From Planctomycetota bacterium (GTDB lineage: Bacteria; Planctomycetota; PLA2; JAEUHO01): a DNA stretch of 64,000 nucleotides. Below, one piece after another: positions 1-8,292 of this stretch (within the stretch, counting starts at the first letter, position 1; each line of letters starts with the position of its first letter). Made by a program: the position numbers and the translations under genes. Below the pieces are notes generated by a model that had not been told where the DNA came from, did not search any database, and saw only the letters and a program-made list of their open reading frames with translations. The stretch spans positions 1 to 64,000 of the forward strand of contig JAJDEN010000019.1 in the NCBI GenBank assembly GCA_029259775.1. Reading direction: 5' to 3'.

Positions 1-86
1 CCAGGCGTTACGTCCGTGCCTTCGGCCCGAACGTCGCGGCCGCCACCCCCCTTGACATCTACAGCGCTCCCAAGGGGGTTAACTGA
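1..86 (+). CDS. C-terminal end of an unidentified protein (5' end outside window)
   Basis: Frame 3 is open from the window edge to a TGA at 84..86 and reads as an ordinary protein tail, ending in ...SAPKGVN. Too little is present to name a family. It converges on the thioredoxin reductase gene, about 160 bases away on the other strand. The call rests only on an open frame with plausible composition, so it could be chance. Confidence 0.4.
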   Translation, partial: RRYVRAFGPNVAAATPLDIYSAPKGVN

Positions 87-125
87 TTGACGCCTATGGC
101 GTTCAGCGATTACGACGGAACAAGG

Positions 126-145
126 TGCCGTTGCGAACAACGGCA
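126..145. terminator. Hairpin between convergent genes
   Basis: A perfect 8-bp stem (TGCCGTTG / CAACGGCA) closes a CGAA tetraloop in the gap between the convergent partial gene and trxB. No T-run follows on either strand, so a classical intrinsic terminator is not shown. It may still end transcripts or protect 3' ends. Confidence 0.35.
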
Positions 146-244
146 GGCTCAGCGTGCAGGGCCATTCGGGCTTGTTGGTCCGGGGGTCGTCCAAGGCACA
201 GCGGCCGATTCGTGACGCCCTGTTGGGGCCTACGACGGAGAAGC

Positions 245-1216
245 CTAGTGAATGCCCTTCGCGGCCAACCAGCGCTCCGCGTCCAACGCACCCATGCAGC
301 CGGTGCCGGCGGCGGTGATGGCCTGGCGGTAGACCTTGTCGGCGACGTCACCCACGGCGAAGACGCCATCGATGTTGGTGGCCGTATGCCCGGGGGTGGG
401 CAGCGTGATGTAGCCGCCGTCGTCGATCGTGATCTGGCCTTCGAGGAACGCCGTGTTGGGCGTGTGGCCGATGGCGATGAAGAGGCCCTTGCAGTCCAGA
501 TCGGTCTCGTCGCCGGTCACGGTGTCCTTCAAGCGGACGCCGCTGATGGCATTCTCGCCGTGGACGTCGATGACGGAGCTGTTCCAGACCATCTCGACCT
601 TGGGGTTGCCCAGCACGCGATCCTGCATGACCTTGCTGGCGCGCAGCTCGTCGCGGCGGTGGATGATCGAGACCTTCGCGGCGAACTTCGTGAGGAAGTC
701 GGCCTCCTCCATCGCCGTATCGCCACCGCCGACGACCACGAGGTGCTGGTCGCGGAAGACGGGCAGAGCACCGTCGCAGACCGCACAGGCCGAAACGCCG
801 CCGCCCGACTGGGCCAGGCGCTGTTCGTTGTCGAGCCAGAGCCACTTCGCCTTGGCACCCGTCGAGATGATGACGGTGTGGCTCTTGACCGTCTCGCCCT
901 CGCCCGTCGTGAGAACGAACGGACGCTGGCTGAAGTCGCACTTCGCGATGTCGTCGGTGATCACGCGCGCGTCAAAGCGTAGCGCCTGGGCCTTGAGATC
1001 GGCCATCATCTGCTGGCCGGTGACGCCCTCGGGATAGCCGGGGAAGTTGTCCACCTCGGTCGTGAACATCAGCTGGCCGCCGGGGATCATCTCCTGGGTG
1101 GGCGCACCTTCGTACACGAGCGGGTTGAGGTTGGCGCGGGCGGCGTACAGCGCGGCCGTCCAGCCGGCCGGGCCGGAACCGATGATGACGACTTGCTCGA
1201 CGTTGTTCTCGGACAT
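245..1216 (-). CDS. trxB: Thioredoxin reductase (FAD/NADPH)
   Basis: This is a low-molecular-weight thioredoxin reductase, which passes electrons from NADPH through FAD to thioredoxin in the cytosol. From the chosen start (M-S-E-N-N) it is 323 residues, the normal length. An FAD-binding GSGPAG lies at 13-18, the redox disulfide CAVC at 144-147, the NADPH-site GGGDTA at 163-168, and an FAD-binding GDV near the end. An upstream in-frame ATG exists at 1237, but AGGAG sits 6 bases before the ATG at 1216, so I use that one. The active-site cysteines are ordinary Cys codons, with no Sec here. It is a possible electron source for the thioredoxin-fold proteins elsewhere in the window, though they are exported and any link would be indirect. 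Confidence 0.97.
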   Translation of the reverse strand: MSENNVEQVVIIGSGPAGWTAALYAARANLNPLVYEGAPTQEMIPGGQLMFTTEVDNFPGYPEGVTGQQMMADLKAQALRFDARVITDDIAKCDFSQRPFVLTTGEGETVKSHTVIISTGAKAKWLWLDNEQRLAQSGGGVSACAVCDGALPVFRDQHLVVVGGGDTAMEEADFLTKFAAKVSIIHRRDELRASKVMQDRVLGNPKVEMVWNSSVIDVHGENAISGVRLKDTVTGDETDLDCKGLFIAIGHTPNTAFLEGQITIDDGGYITLPTPGHTATNIDGVFAVGDVADKVYRQAITAAGTGCMGALDAERWLAAKGIH

Positions 1217-1352
1217 GAGGGCTCCTGGGGCAGTCATCCCCGACTGCGGGGCGGGATCGTACCTGACGGTTCAGTCAGTGGGCAGGTTGCAGCCAGCCAC
1301 GGTTGGCATGCCCCGATCGGGACGCTTCGACCGCCGGACCCGCCGATGGGGC

Positions 1353-1742
1353 CTAGCGAGCGCCCCCCGGGACGGAGCCGAGTTGGGCGACCTCCGTGCG
1401 GGCCTCGGCCGCCTCGGCCTGGCCCTCCGGAAGCCCCTGCAGGCAGGCAATGGCCTCGGTGTAGTGCAGCAGCGCACGATCCGTGCGCGGTGTTCGGGCC
1501 AGCGTGCGGGCGAGGCCCAGCAGGCCGCGCCCCAGATCGAGCGGACCCGCCGAGATCCGCGCTTGGGCCACCGCCGTACGCCAGGCGCTCTCGGCGGGGC
1601 TCAGATCCCCCGCCGCGAGGTAGGCGGCAGCCAGAGCGGCGTAGGCGCGGAGCAGTGCCGGCTGCAGGCGCCCGGCCCGGGCCGCTTCCAGGGCAGCACG
1701 CAGGTCCACGATCGTCTGGCTGGCGTCGCTGGGGCTCGTCAT
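1353..1742 (-). CDS. Small TPR-like protein of unknown function
   Basis: A 129-residue Ala/Leu-rich helical protein with no signal peptide. The spacing of its helices (AALAAAYLAAGDLSPAES, then LGLARTLARTPRTDRALLHY) looks like degenerate TPR units, suggesting a protein-interaction role. Its ATG overlaps the stop of the preceding gene as ATGA at 1739..1742, so the two are translationally coupled and probably work together. I recognise no specific family. Confidence 0.7.
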   Translation of the reverse strand: MTSPSDASQTIVDLRAALEAARAGRLQPALLRAYAALAAAYLAAGDLSPAESAWRTAVAQARISAGPLDLGRGLLGLARTLARTPRTDRALLHYTEAIACLQGLPEGQAEAAEARTEVAQLGSVPGGAR

Positions 1743-2344
1743 GACGCGTCAGGGTAGCGGGCCATCCACCGCATCGCAGCCAGCAGGACCGCAATCCGGC
1801 CGGTGCCGGCGAGAATCGGGTGGACGGCCTCGTGAGCCGGCTCGACCTCCTGATCGTCGACGTCGCCGAAGAGCCCACTGAGGGCGAGGAACTCCGAAGC
1901 CAGCGGCCACGCCACGCCGTAGAGGCGCTGGGCTTCGATGCCACGCTCATCCAGCGGCGTGGCGGGCTCGTGAAGGAACTCCTCCGCCGGGCCGAGGACC
2001 TCGGCCGCAAGGACGGCGAAGCGCTCCTCCTCCTCGTCGCCCGGCGGCTCTCCGAAGGTGTCGAGCGTCGCCTCGGGGTCCTGGATGTGAGGCTCTGCGG
2101 CGCAGAGAACCGCGAGCGCCGTCACGTGCGTCACCCGAAACGCCACATCCGTCTGGGCGCGGATCGTCTCGGCGAGCTCCATGTCCGAGGCGTCGAGCGC
2201 GCCGCCCGAGGCCGCTTCCGCCATGGCCGGGGCGTCCTGGCAGAGTCGCTGCCACTGAAAGCAGGTCGGAAACGCGTCGTCAAGCCGGGCGGCGTGGGTG
2301 TCCACGGCGTGCTCGAGGAAGCGATGGAGGGCACTGCTTGTCAT
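1739..2344 (-). CDS. Conserved-looking acidic cytosolic protein, unknown
   Basis: A 201-residue acidic protein, rich in Glu, Asp and Ala, with no signal peptide or membrane segment. The middle carries an acidic stretch (GDEEEERF near 100). I do not recognise a domain. It is the first gene of a two-gene unit with the TPR-like protein, with which it shares an ATGA overlap. The A-type Fe-S carrier lies 65 bases upstream on the same strand and could be part of the same transcript. Confidence 0.65.
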   Translation of the reverse strand: MTSSALHRFLEHAVDTHAARLDDAFPTCFQWQRLCQDAPAMAEAASGGALDASDMELAETIRAQTDVAFRVTHVTALAVLCAAEPHIQDPEATLDTFGEPPGDEEEERFAVLAAEVLGPAEEFLHEPATPLDERGIEAQRLYGVAWPLASEFLALSGLFGDVDDQEVEPAHEAVHPILAGTGRIAVLLAAMRWMARYPDAS

Positions 2345-2409
2345 GGGGCGCCGCCGGGCATCAGGTCAGGCAGATCGGTTCGGGCAGACAGCGGCGATCG
2401 GCTCGGAGC

Positions 2410-2739
2410 CTAGGCCGTGAAGGATGTGCCGCAGCCGCAGGTGCCCTTGGCGTTCGGGTTCTGGAATGCGAAGCCGGAGCCCATCATCGACTCGTGGTAG
2501 TCGATCTCGGTGCCCGTGATGAACAGGGCGGACTTGGCATCGAGGAAGATCGTGACGCCCTCGGACTCGTAGATCGTGTCGTGCTCTTCGGCGGCGCGCT
2601 CGAGCGCGATCTGGTAGCTGAGTCCGGAGCAGCCGCCACCGGCGACCTTGACGCGCAATCCGGTGGCCCCGGCCTGCTCGGGCTGGGCCATGAGCGTACG
2701 GACCTTGTCAGCGGCGGCGGGCGTGAGGGTGATCGACAT
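2410..2739 (-). CDS. A-type iron-sulfur cluster carrier (IscA/ErpA/HesB family)
   Basis: This family binds and transfers Fe-S clusters to apoproteins in the cytosol. The protein is 109 residues, the usual size. The three conserved cysteines are present at 37 (GGGCSGLSY) and at 101 and 103 (CGCG at the C-terminus). The open frame continues 75 codons upstream, but that part is low-complexity antisense of the neighbouring gene. A GGAG lies 8 bases before the ATG at 2739, which fixes the start. HesB-like selenoproteins exist in other bacteria; here Cys37 is a normal Cys codon. I cannot say which of IscA, ErpA or SufA it corresponds to. Confidence 0.93.
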   Translation of the reverse strand: MSITLTPAAADKVRTLMAQPEQAGATGLRVKVAGGGCSGLSYQIALERAAEEHDTIYESEGVTIFLDAKSALFITGTEIDYHESMMGSGFAFQNPNAKGTCGCGTSFTA

Positions 2740-2813
2740 CGGAGACTCCAAGGAGGGGACCCGCCCATGATACGGGCCCTGGGCGGGGAGACGAATCCTC
2801 ACCGTGTCGGGCG

Positions 2814-3806
2814 CTAGCTCGCGTCTTTGGCGACCCGCCGGGCGTCCTCCACGAGATTGATGTCGTAGAGCACCTCGTCGAGCCAGTCCCCCGCCAGGAT
2901 CGCCCCCTCGCGCTGGGGGTGATTCTCGTCGATGCAGCAGGCCAGGGGGCCCAGCACCGTCCACGGCGTCGGGTGGCAGAACTGCACGACCGAGTAGCGC
3001 TCCTCGGTCTCCCCGGCCGCCGCGATCACGCGATGGATACCGGCAGGAATCTGGCCGTTCGTGAGCCGCTCGAGCATCAGGCCCGTGTTGATGACGGCCA
3101 GCCCCGCGGGCGGCAGCGCGTCGACCCAGTCGTCCCCCACCTGGACCTGCAGCCCCCGCCGGGTGGCGCGCGGCAGGGCCGTGATGAGGTTGATGTCGCC
3201 ATGGGCGCCGGCCCAGATGTGCTCTGCGCCGGGCGCCTGCGCCATCGGCGGATAGCGGATGGCGCGCGAGAGGGTCGGCCCGTTCTTGAGCATCCCGTCG
3301 AAGAAGCCGTCAGCCGCGCCGATGCCCGCTGCGACGATCCTCAGAAAGCGGCGCTGGAGATCGAACAGGCTCTGGTGCAGGCGCATGAGTGCCGCGTCGA
3401 TCCCCGGCACGGACGCCTCGGGCAACGTGCGGGGCATGTAGCGATGCGGGAAGCGCCGCTGGAGCGGGTGGCCGAGCGGAACCTCAGGGCCCCAGTTCAG
3501 CATCTCCTTCCAATCGGGCGTCGCGCTCTGCGCGGCGGTCTCCACGAGCAGGCCCGTGTAACCCGTCTGGCCCATGCTGCCCTCGACGACCCATTGCTCC
3601 TTCTCCTCCCGCGGCTTGTGGAAGAACGTCGCGAGGTCGGCGTAGGCCCGATCGATCACCTCCGTCGGGATGTCGTGCGCCAGATAGACGAATCCGGTTC
3701 GCAAGCTGCGCATCACGCCATCGATCACAGCCCGTCGCTCGGCAGCCCCCCCTTGCTCAAAGCGAAGCAGGTCTACGTCGAGGATGTCACCCGTCTCGGT
3801 CGTCAT
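2814..3806 (-). CDS. 2-oxoglutarate/Fe(II)-dependent oxygenase, isopenicillin-N-synthase-like
   Basis: A 330-residue member of the IPNS-like non-heme iron oxygenase superfamily. The iron-binding facial triad is visible as His202 and Asp204 (HGD) and His258 (GIHRV). The co-substrate-binding Arg/Ser pair follows at 270 and 272 (RYSVVQF). The N-terminal DIOX_N region is also present. Such enzymes hydroxylate or oxidise small molecules using 2-oxoglutarate and oxygen; the substrate cannot be read from sequence. There is no biosynthetic cluster around it, so a role in antibiotic synthesis is not suggested. It is cytosolic and probably transcribed before the Fe-S carrier gene 74 bases downstream. 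Confidence 0.9.
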   Translation of the reverse strand: MTTETGDILDVDLLRFEQGGAAERRAVIDGVMRSLRTGFVYLAHDIPTEVIDRAYADLATFFHKPREEKEQWVVEGSMGQTGYTGLLVETAAQSATPDWKEMLNWGPEVPLGHPLQRRFPHRYMPRTLPEASVPGIDAALMRLHQSLFDLQRRFLRIVAAGIGAADGFFDGMLKNGPTLSRAIRYPPMAQAPGAEHIWAGAHGDINLITALPRATRRGLQVQVGDDWVDALPPAGLAVINTGLMLERLTNGQIPAGIHRVIAAAGETEERYSVVQFCHPTPWTVLGPLACCIDENHPQREGAILAGDWLDEVLYDINLVEDARRVAKDAS

Positions 3807-3858
3807 GCCGAGACCCTAGCCGAGATGAATCGCCAACGGCAACTCGACGCGCTTCCGG

Positions 3859-4139
3859 CTGTTCCAGGGCAGGAGCAAACCGCGAGCAGGCTTGGACACC
3901 GCGGATCCCCGGCGGGCCCGCCCCCGCGACGGAGCACCAGCCCCCGCAACGCAGCGGACACTTGTGTCCCCCGCCGCAGGGACCATCCGCAGCCCGGATC
4001 AGGCCGCGGCCGAACGCCATCGGCGGCGTGGCTGGGAGCCAAATGGCCCATGAAGAGTGCGTGGCGTGGTCTGTCACGCGAGCACGATGAAGGGGCGATT
4101 GGGCCCCTGCCCACGTCGCAGTACGCACGCCTGGAACAG
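3859..4139. repeat. Intergenic element bounded by 10-bp inverted repeats
   Basis: The 348-base gap between the oxygenase and CBS genes has no convincing gene. CTGTTCCAGG at 3859..3868 is repeated as its exact inverse CCTGGAACAG at 4130..4139. Inside lies one copy of a 78-bp repeat that occurs again at 11739..11816. The arrangement looks like a small non-autonomous element or its remnant, but I see no target-site duplication and a 10-bp inverted repeat could be chance. Confidence 0.4.
4019..4096 (-). repeat. 78-bp dispersed repeat, copy 1
   Basis: Read on the minus strand, this segment matches 11739..11816 (plus) with about four mismatches in 78. It contains a small conserved hairpin with stem GCGTG / CACGC and loop ACAGAC. 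Both copies are intergenic. A short mobile repeat or a structured RNA are the two readings; the sequence does not decide. Confidence 0.85.
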
Positions 4140-4154
4140 ACCGCGTACGCGTCG

Positions 4155-4595
4155 TTACCCTCCAGGGCCATCCGCCAGAAGGTACTGCTCGAGCGAGTCC
4201 ATGCCGTCGCGCAAGCGCTCCACCTGGTGGTGCAGCAGATTGCGGATGGAGAGCATGCCGAGGGGGCGGCCATCCACGTCGACGACCGGCAGATGCCGGA
4301 AGTGATTCTTGAGCATGAGCTCCAGCGCCGCGGCGCGCGAGCTCCCGACCACGACACTGCGCGGCTTCCCGACCATGACGTCGCCGACGGCGGTGGTCGC
4401 GGGGTCGAGACCCGCGCCCACGACAGAGCGCATGAGGTCGCGCTCGGTAAAGATGCCCGTCAGCATGCCATCGTCGATCACACAGACCGCCCCAACCCGA
4501 GCCTCGTTCATGGTGGCAACAGCCACCTGCACGGTCGCGTCACTCGGAACGGAGGTCGGCGGCGTATCGGCGATCTTCAGCAGCGGTTCGGTCAT
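4155..4595 (-). CDS. CBS-domain-pair protein
   Basis: A 146-residue stand-alone CBS pair (Bateman module). The first repeat covers roughly 10-65 (ending GIFTERDLMRSV) and the second roughly 75-135 (HFRHLPVVDVDGRPLGMLSI). Such modules bind adenine nucleotides or act as sensing subunits for a partner protein, which is not evident here. The open frame reaches 25 codons further upstream, but GGAG sits 6 bases before the ATG at 4595 (M-T-E-P), so that start is preferred over the ATG two codons earlier. No membrane segment or extra domain is present. Confidence 0.88.
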   Translation of the reverse strand: MTEPLLKIADTPPTSVPSDATVQVAVATMNEARVGAVCVIDDGMLTGIFTERDLMRSVVGAGLDPATTAVGDVMVGKPRSVVVGSSRAAALELMLKNHFRHLPVVDVDGRPLGMLSIRNLLHHQVERLRDGMDSLEQYLLADGPGG

Positions 4596-4702
4596 CGGCA
4601 TCTCCAGGGTAGGTCCCTGAGTCTGCCCATTTGAGCCCGACAAAGCAACCATGTCGGCTCCCGTAAGCATCGGGGCCGTGCCAGGAGGATGCGCCTGCTC
4701 AG

Positions 4703-6535
4703 CTACCCATCGCGGGCAACGCGCGCGGTGTCGCGTGCGGCCATGCGGGTCTTGATGTGGTCCAGGTCGTCGCGCGGCACGGCGTCGATCAGACGCCGGG
4801 TGTAGGCCTGCTGCGGCTTGGCGTAGATCGCATCGGCATCGCCGGCCTCGACGATCTTGCCGTCTTTCATGACGGCCATCGTGTCGGACTGGAACTTCAC
4901 GACGCTGAGGTCATGGCTGATGAAGACGTAGGTAAGGCCGTGCTCCTCCTGCAAGTCTTTCAGCAGGTTGAGGACCTGCGCCTGCACGGAGACGTCGAGC
5001 GCGGAGACCGACTCGTCGCAGACGATGAACTTCGGATCCAGCGCAAGCGCCCGCGCGATCGAGATGCGCTGGCGCTGCCCACCCGAGAACTCGTGCGGGT
5101 AGCGGTTCATGTGCTGGGCGGTCAGCCCGGTCTCTTCGAGAAGCTGCACGACCCGGTCGGTGCGCTGGCGCTTCGTGGGGAAGAGGCGGTGCACCTCCAT
5201 CGGCTCCGAGATCATGTCCCCCACCGTCATGCGCGGATTGAGGGACGAGTAGGGATCCTGGAAGATGATCTGCAGCCGGCGGCGGAGCTCGCGGAACTCC
5301 TTCGTACCCATGCCAAAGACATCCTGGCCCTCGAAGAGAACCTCGCCTTCGACGCGGACGCCGCCCTTGTTCTCGATCAGGCGCAGGAGCGCGCGTCCGC
5401 AGGTGGTCTTGCCACAGCCCGACTCGCCCACGAGACCAAGCGTCTGACCCGGCCAGACCTTGAAGGACACGCCGTCCACGGCGCGCACGTAGTCCGCAAC
5501 CCTACCGAATACGCCCTTGCGGATCGGGAAGTAGACCTTCAGGTCCCTGACCTCGAGCAGCGGCTCACCCACGGGCTCGATGAGCTTGTCGCGGCCGACG
5601 GATTCGAGCTTCTTCAGCTCGGCGTCGCTGACGGGCTTCTCATCGATGATGAGTTGATTGTTCTCGTCCTTGCGCCAGTCCATGAACGTCGAGGTCGTCG
5701 GCAGGCGACGGTACTTGGTGTCCATGCTCGGACGGCAGGCGAGCAGGCTCCGCGTGTACGGATGCTTCGGGTTGCTGAAGATGTCGAGCACGTCGCCGTA
5801 CTCGACGAGGTGTCCCTGGAACATCACGGCCACGTGGTCGCTGATCTCGGCAATGACACCCAGGTCGTGCGTGATGAAGAGAATCGACATCCCGCGCTCG
5901 TCGCGCAGCTTGCGCATGAGATCGAGGATCTGGGCTTGGATCGTGACATCCAGCGCCGTCGTCGGCTCGTCGGCGATGAGCAGCTTCGGGTTGCACGCGA
6001 GAGCCATGGCGATCATGACACGCTGCTTCTGGCCGCCGGACATCTCGTGTGGGTAGCTGTCGATGCGGCGCTCGGGGTCGGGGATGTCCACCTCGCGGAA
6101 GAGCTGCATCACGCGCTCGCGGGCATCCTCTCGCGAGAGCCCCTCGTGGATCATGATCGGTTCCATGACCTGGTCGCCGACCGTGAACACGGGGTTCAGC
6201 GAGGTCATCGGCTCCTGGAAGATCATGCCGATGTCCTTGCCCCGGATGGAGCGCATCTCGGCCTGCGGGATGCCGACCACATCGCGCCCGAGGAAGGCCA
6301 CGTGCCCCCCTTCGATGCGCGCGGTCTCCGGCGGCAGGAGGCGCATCAGCGAGAGCGCCGTGACGGACTTGCCCGACCCGGACTCACCGACCACCCCGAG
6401 GGTCTCCCCCCGCCCGAGCTTGATCTCGGTATCGGGTTCGAGGTCGACCGCTTTCACGATCGCGTCCTCGGTGTGGAAGTAGGTCTTGAGGCCCTTGATA
6501 TGGACCAGCAGGTCTTCGGTCGCGGTGTCGGTCAT
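4703..6535 (-). CDS. Fused double ATPase of an oligopeptide/dipeptide ABC importer (DppD-DppF type)
   Basis: A 610-residue protein carrying both ATPase halves that are usually two subunits. Walker A motifs lie at 50-57 (GESGSGKS) and 370-377 (GESGCGKT). Signatures are MSGGQKQ near 165 and FSGGQRQ near 483, with Walker B ADEP and CDES. The C-terminal oligopeptide-family region follows each domain (KHPYTRSLL and QQAYTRRLI). It would energise peptide uptake at the inner membrane. No permease or binding protein adjoins it. A binding protein and permease of the right family begin at 61377, nearly 55 kb away, so the partners may be scattered or elsewhere. Confidence 0.94.
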   Translation of the reverse strand: MTDTATEDLLVHIKGLKTYFHTEDAIVKAVDLEPDTEIKLGRGETLGVVGESGSGKSVTALSLMRLLPPETARIEGGHVAFLGRDVVGIPQAEMRSIRGKDIGMIFQEPMTSLNPVFTVGDQVMEPIMIHEGLSREDARERVMQLFREVDIPDPERRIDSYPHEMSGGQKQRVMIAMALACNPKLLIADEPTTALDVTIQAQILDLMRKLRDERGMSILFITHDLGVIAEISDHVAVMFQGHLVEYGDVLDIFSNPKHPYTRSLLACRPSMDTKYRRLPTTSTFMDWRKDENNQLIIDEKPVSDAELKKLESVGRDKLIEPVGEPLLEVRDLKVYFPIRKGVFGRVADYVRAVDGVSFKVWPGQTLGLVGESGCGKTTCGRALLRLIENKGGVRVEGEVLFEGQDVFGMGTKEFRELRRRLQIIFQDPYSSLNPRMTVGDMISEPMEVHRLFPTKRQRTDRVVQLLEETGLTAQHMNRYPHEFSGGQRQRISIARALALDPKFIVCDESVSALDVSVQAQVLNLLKDLQEEHGLTYVFISHDLSVVKFQSDTMAVMKDGKIVEAGDADAIYAKPQQAYTRRLIDAVPRDDLDHIKTRMAARDTARVARDG

Positions 6536-6596
6536 GGCGGCGGATTCTCCGGGCCGCCAGCAACCCTGTCAAACCATCAAGTGAGGACGTCGCGAT

Positions 6597-7091
6597 TCAG
6601 CGCGTCCCGGTGGAGCCAAACCCGCCCTCGCCGCGGTCCGTGGCCTCGAGCGCGGCCGTGGGCGCCCACACCGCCTGGACGATCGGCGCAAAGACGATCT
6701 GCGCGATTCGAAGGCCCCGCTCGACCCGGAAGGGCTCCGAACCGAAGTTGATCAGGATGACCTTCAGCTCGCCGCGGTAGTCGCTGTCGATCGTGCCGGG
6801 GCTGTTGGGGCAGCTGATGCCGTGCTTGAGGGCCAGGCCGCTCCGGGGTCGGACCTGGGCCTCGAACCCTGCGGGCACGGCGATCTTGAGGCCCGTGGGC
6901 ACCAGGGCGCGGGCGCCGGCCGCGAGGACCAGCACCTCTTCGACTGCCGCGAGCAGGTCCAGGCCGGCCGCGCCAGCCGATTCGTAGGCGGGCAGGGCGA
7001 GATCCTCCGCATGGGGCAGGACCTCGACGGCGACCCGGATGGCTTGGGGAGACGTCACCACCGGACCGTAGCAGCCGCCGCCCCCATCCAT
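6597..7091 (-). CDS. dut: dUTP diphosphatase (trimeric type)
   Basis: Hydrolyses dUTP to dUMP and diphosphate, keeping uracil out of DNA and supplying dUMP for thymidylate. All five motifs of the trimeric family are present in order: [30 protein letters not shown] and a C-terminal GEGGFGSTG arm. The chosen ATG directly follows the stop of the upstream lipoprotein gene, giving 164 residues. The first 11 or so residues (Gly-rich) are not family-like, and a GTG pair at codons 12-13 could be the real start. No good ribosome-binding site distinguishes them. Confidence 0.95.
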   Translation of the reverse strand: MDGGGGCYGPVVTSPQAIRVAVEVLPHAEDLALPAYESAGAAGLDLLAAVEEVLVLAAGARALVPTGLKIAVPAGFEAQVRPRSGLALKHGISCPNSPGTIDSDYRGELKVILINFGSEPFRVERGLRIAQIVFAPIVQAVWAPTAALEATDRGEGGFGSTGTR

Positions 7092-7688
7092 CTAGCGAAC
7101 GGGCAGGACCTCGATGATGAACACCCGGCGATCCGGCGCCCGCAGCGTGAGCTCGGGGATCCGGCTCGCGAGTGCGCCTGCCCGGTGGTGGGAAAAGGCG
7201 ACCACGATGTCGACCTTGCCCTCGTGCCAGGTCGGCGAGGCGTTCAGCTCACTCGATGTGCGAACGCCGCCGCCGCCCCCGTCGTAGCCCACCTGGACCG
7301 TGGCTTCCTCGCCGTCCAACGTCACGATGCTCGGCTTGGTCAGGACGGTCGACGGCTCGCCGAAGGTCGCGTCGGGAACCTGCGGACCCGCGAGCCAGAC
7401 CGGCGCGGCCTTCTCTGCGGTCCGCTCCGCCTTCTCCAAGGCCTCGATCGCTCCGGTGTGGCCGACGGAGACCAGACTGCTCTCGAGCAGGATCTGGCGC
7501 TTGCCCTCTTCGCTGCGTTCTTCGAGGACCGTGCAGCGCACGACCAGGAACTCGCGCGTCGGCGCCGTCTCGTAGGTGGCTGTGGTCCAATCAGCGGCCC
7601 CCGAGTCGCAGCCCCGCGTAGCGCAGGGCCGCGTGCAGCAGCAGCCGGCAAGTAGCACGGCGAGACCAAGAACGAGTAGTTGACGCAT
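7092..7688 (-). CDS. Lipoprotein with a secretin-like C-terminal segment
   Basis: A 198-residue predicted lipoprotein. The start at 7688 is preceded by GGAGGA at 7 bases and opens a signal peptide ending in the lipobox LLAGC, followed by more cysteines (CCCTRPC). The rest is exported. The stretch PSIVTLDGEEATVQVG near 130 and the beta-rich end RRVFIIEVLPV resemble the short repeat domains of secretins, but no pore domain is present. Function is unknown. The open frame extends upstream without credible coding content. It abuts dut with no spacer, so the two are probably cotranscribed. Confidence 0.75.
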   Translation of the reverse strand: MRQLLVLGLAVLLAGCCCTRPCATRGCDSGAADWTTATYETAPTREFLVVRCTVLEERSEEGKRQILLESSLVSVGHTGAIEALEKAERTAEKAAPVWLAGPQVPDATFGEPSTVLTKPSIVTLDGEEATVQVGYDGGGGGVRTSSELNASPTWHEGKVDIVVAFSHHRAGALASRIPELTLRAPDRRVFIIEVLPVR

Positions 7689-7752
7689 CAGAGTCCTCCA
7701 CGAGTCCGACGCCAGGCGGTGGACCTGACTTCCTTTTCCTTGGCCTCCGGCT

Positions 7753-8292
7753 TCAGGCGTCCCCGCCCAGAGCGCGGACCATGCGGAGCTTGTTGACGCC
7801 GAAGTCACGAAAGGGCTCCTCGGGCCGGCGGGGATCCGGCGCGAAACCAGCCGCAGCATAGAACCGCCGGGCCCGCTCGTTGGTCGTCAGGACCCACATG
7901 ACCATCGACACCGCACCGCACGAGCGGCCCCAGGCAAGCACCTGCTGCATCAGCGCCCGGCCAAGGCCCTCGCCCACGCGGGCCGGATCGAGGTAGATCG
8001 CGTAGAGCTCCCGCGTGTCCGAGTCGAGATCGTCGTCCCGGACCTCGCCAGCGGAAGCCCAGCCGAGGATGGCGCCTTCGTCCTCGAGGACGAAGTTCAC
8101 CGTTGCTGGCGTGCGCTCCTCGGCCAGGCAGCGCCGACGGATCACGAGGCGCTCCTCGTAGTCGAGGGCATCGAGGAAGGCGTCGGGCAGGAGACCCCGG
8201 TAGTGGACCTGCCAGCCGCCCACGTGGATGCGCGTGATGCCCTCGGCGTCAGCGACCGTCGCTGGACGGATGCGGGGGTCGAGGCCGGTCAT
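7753..8292 (-). CDS. GNAT-family N-acetyltransferase
   Basis: A 179-residue single-domain acetyltransferase that transfers acetyl from acetyl-CoA to an unknown amine. The acetyl-CoA loop appears as GEGLGRALMQQVLAWGR (the R/QxxGxG/A pattern), and the usual end-of-domain NERARRFYAAAGF follows. The start at 8292 overlaps the stop of anmK as ATGA (8289..8292), so it is coupled to that gene. The N-terminus (MTGLDPRIRPATVADAEGI) is typical for the family. The acceptor cannot be inferred. Confidence 0.9.
   Translation of the reverse strand: MTGLDPRIRPATVADAEGITRIHVGGWQVHYRGLLPDAFLDALDYEERLVIRRRCLAEERTPATVNFVLEDEGAILGWASAGEVRDDDLDSDTRELYAIYLDPARVGEGLGRALMQQVLAWGRSCGAVSMVMWVLTTNERARRFYAAAGFAPDPRRPEEPFRDFGVNKLRMVRALGGDA

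Noticed and set aside
2410-2739. HesB-type selenoprotein
   Set aside because: All three conserved cysteines are encoded by Cys codons and the frame is uninterrupted.
2919-4634. 571-codon plus-strand ORF across the oxygenase and CBS genes
   Set aside because: It is antisense to two recognisable genes with catalytic motifs and has Arg/His/Ala-rich noise composition.
4703-6535. Two separate ATPase genes joined by a sequencing error
   Set aside because: The frame is open with a plausible linker and such fused peptide-transporter ATPases are well known (YejF and GsiA type).
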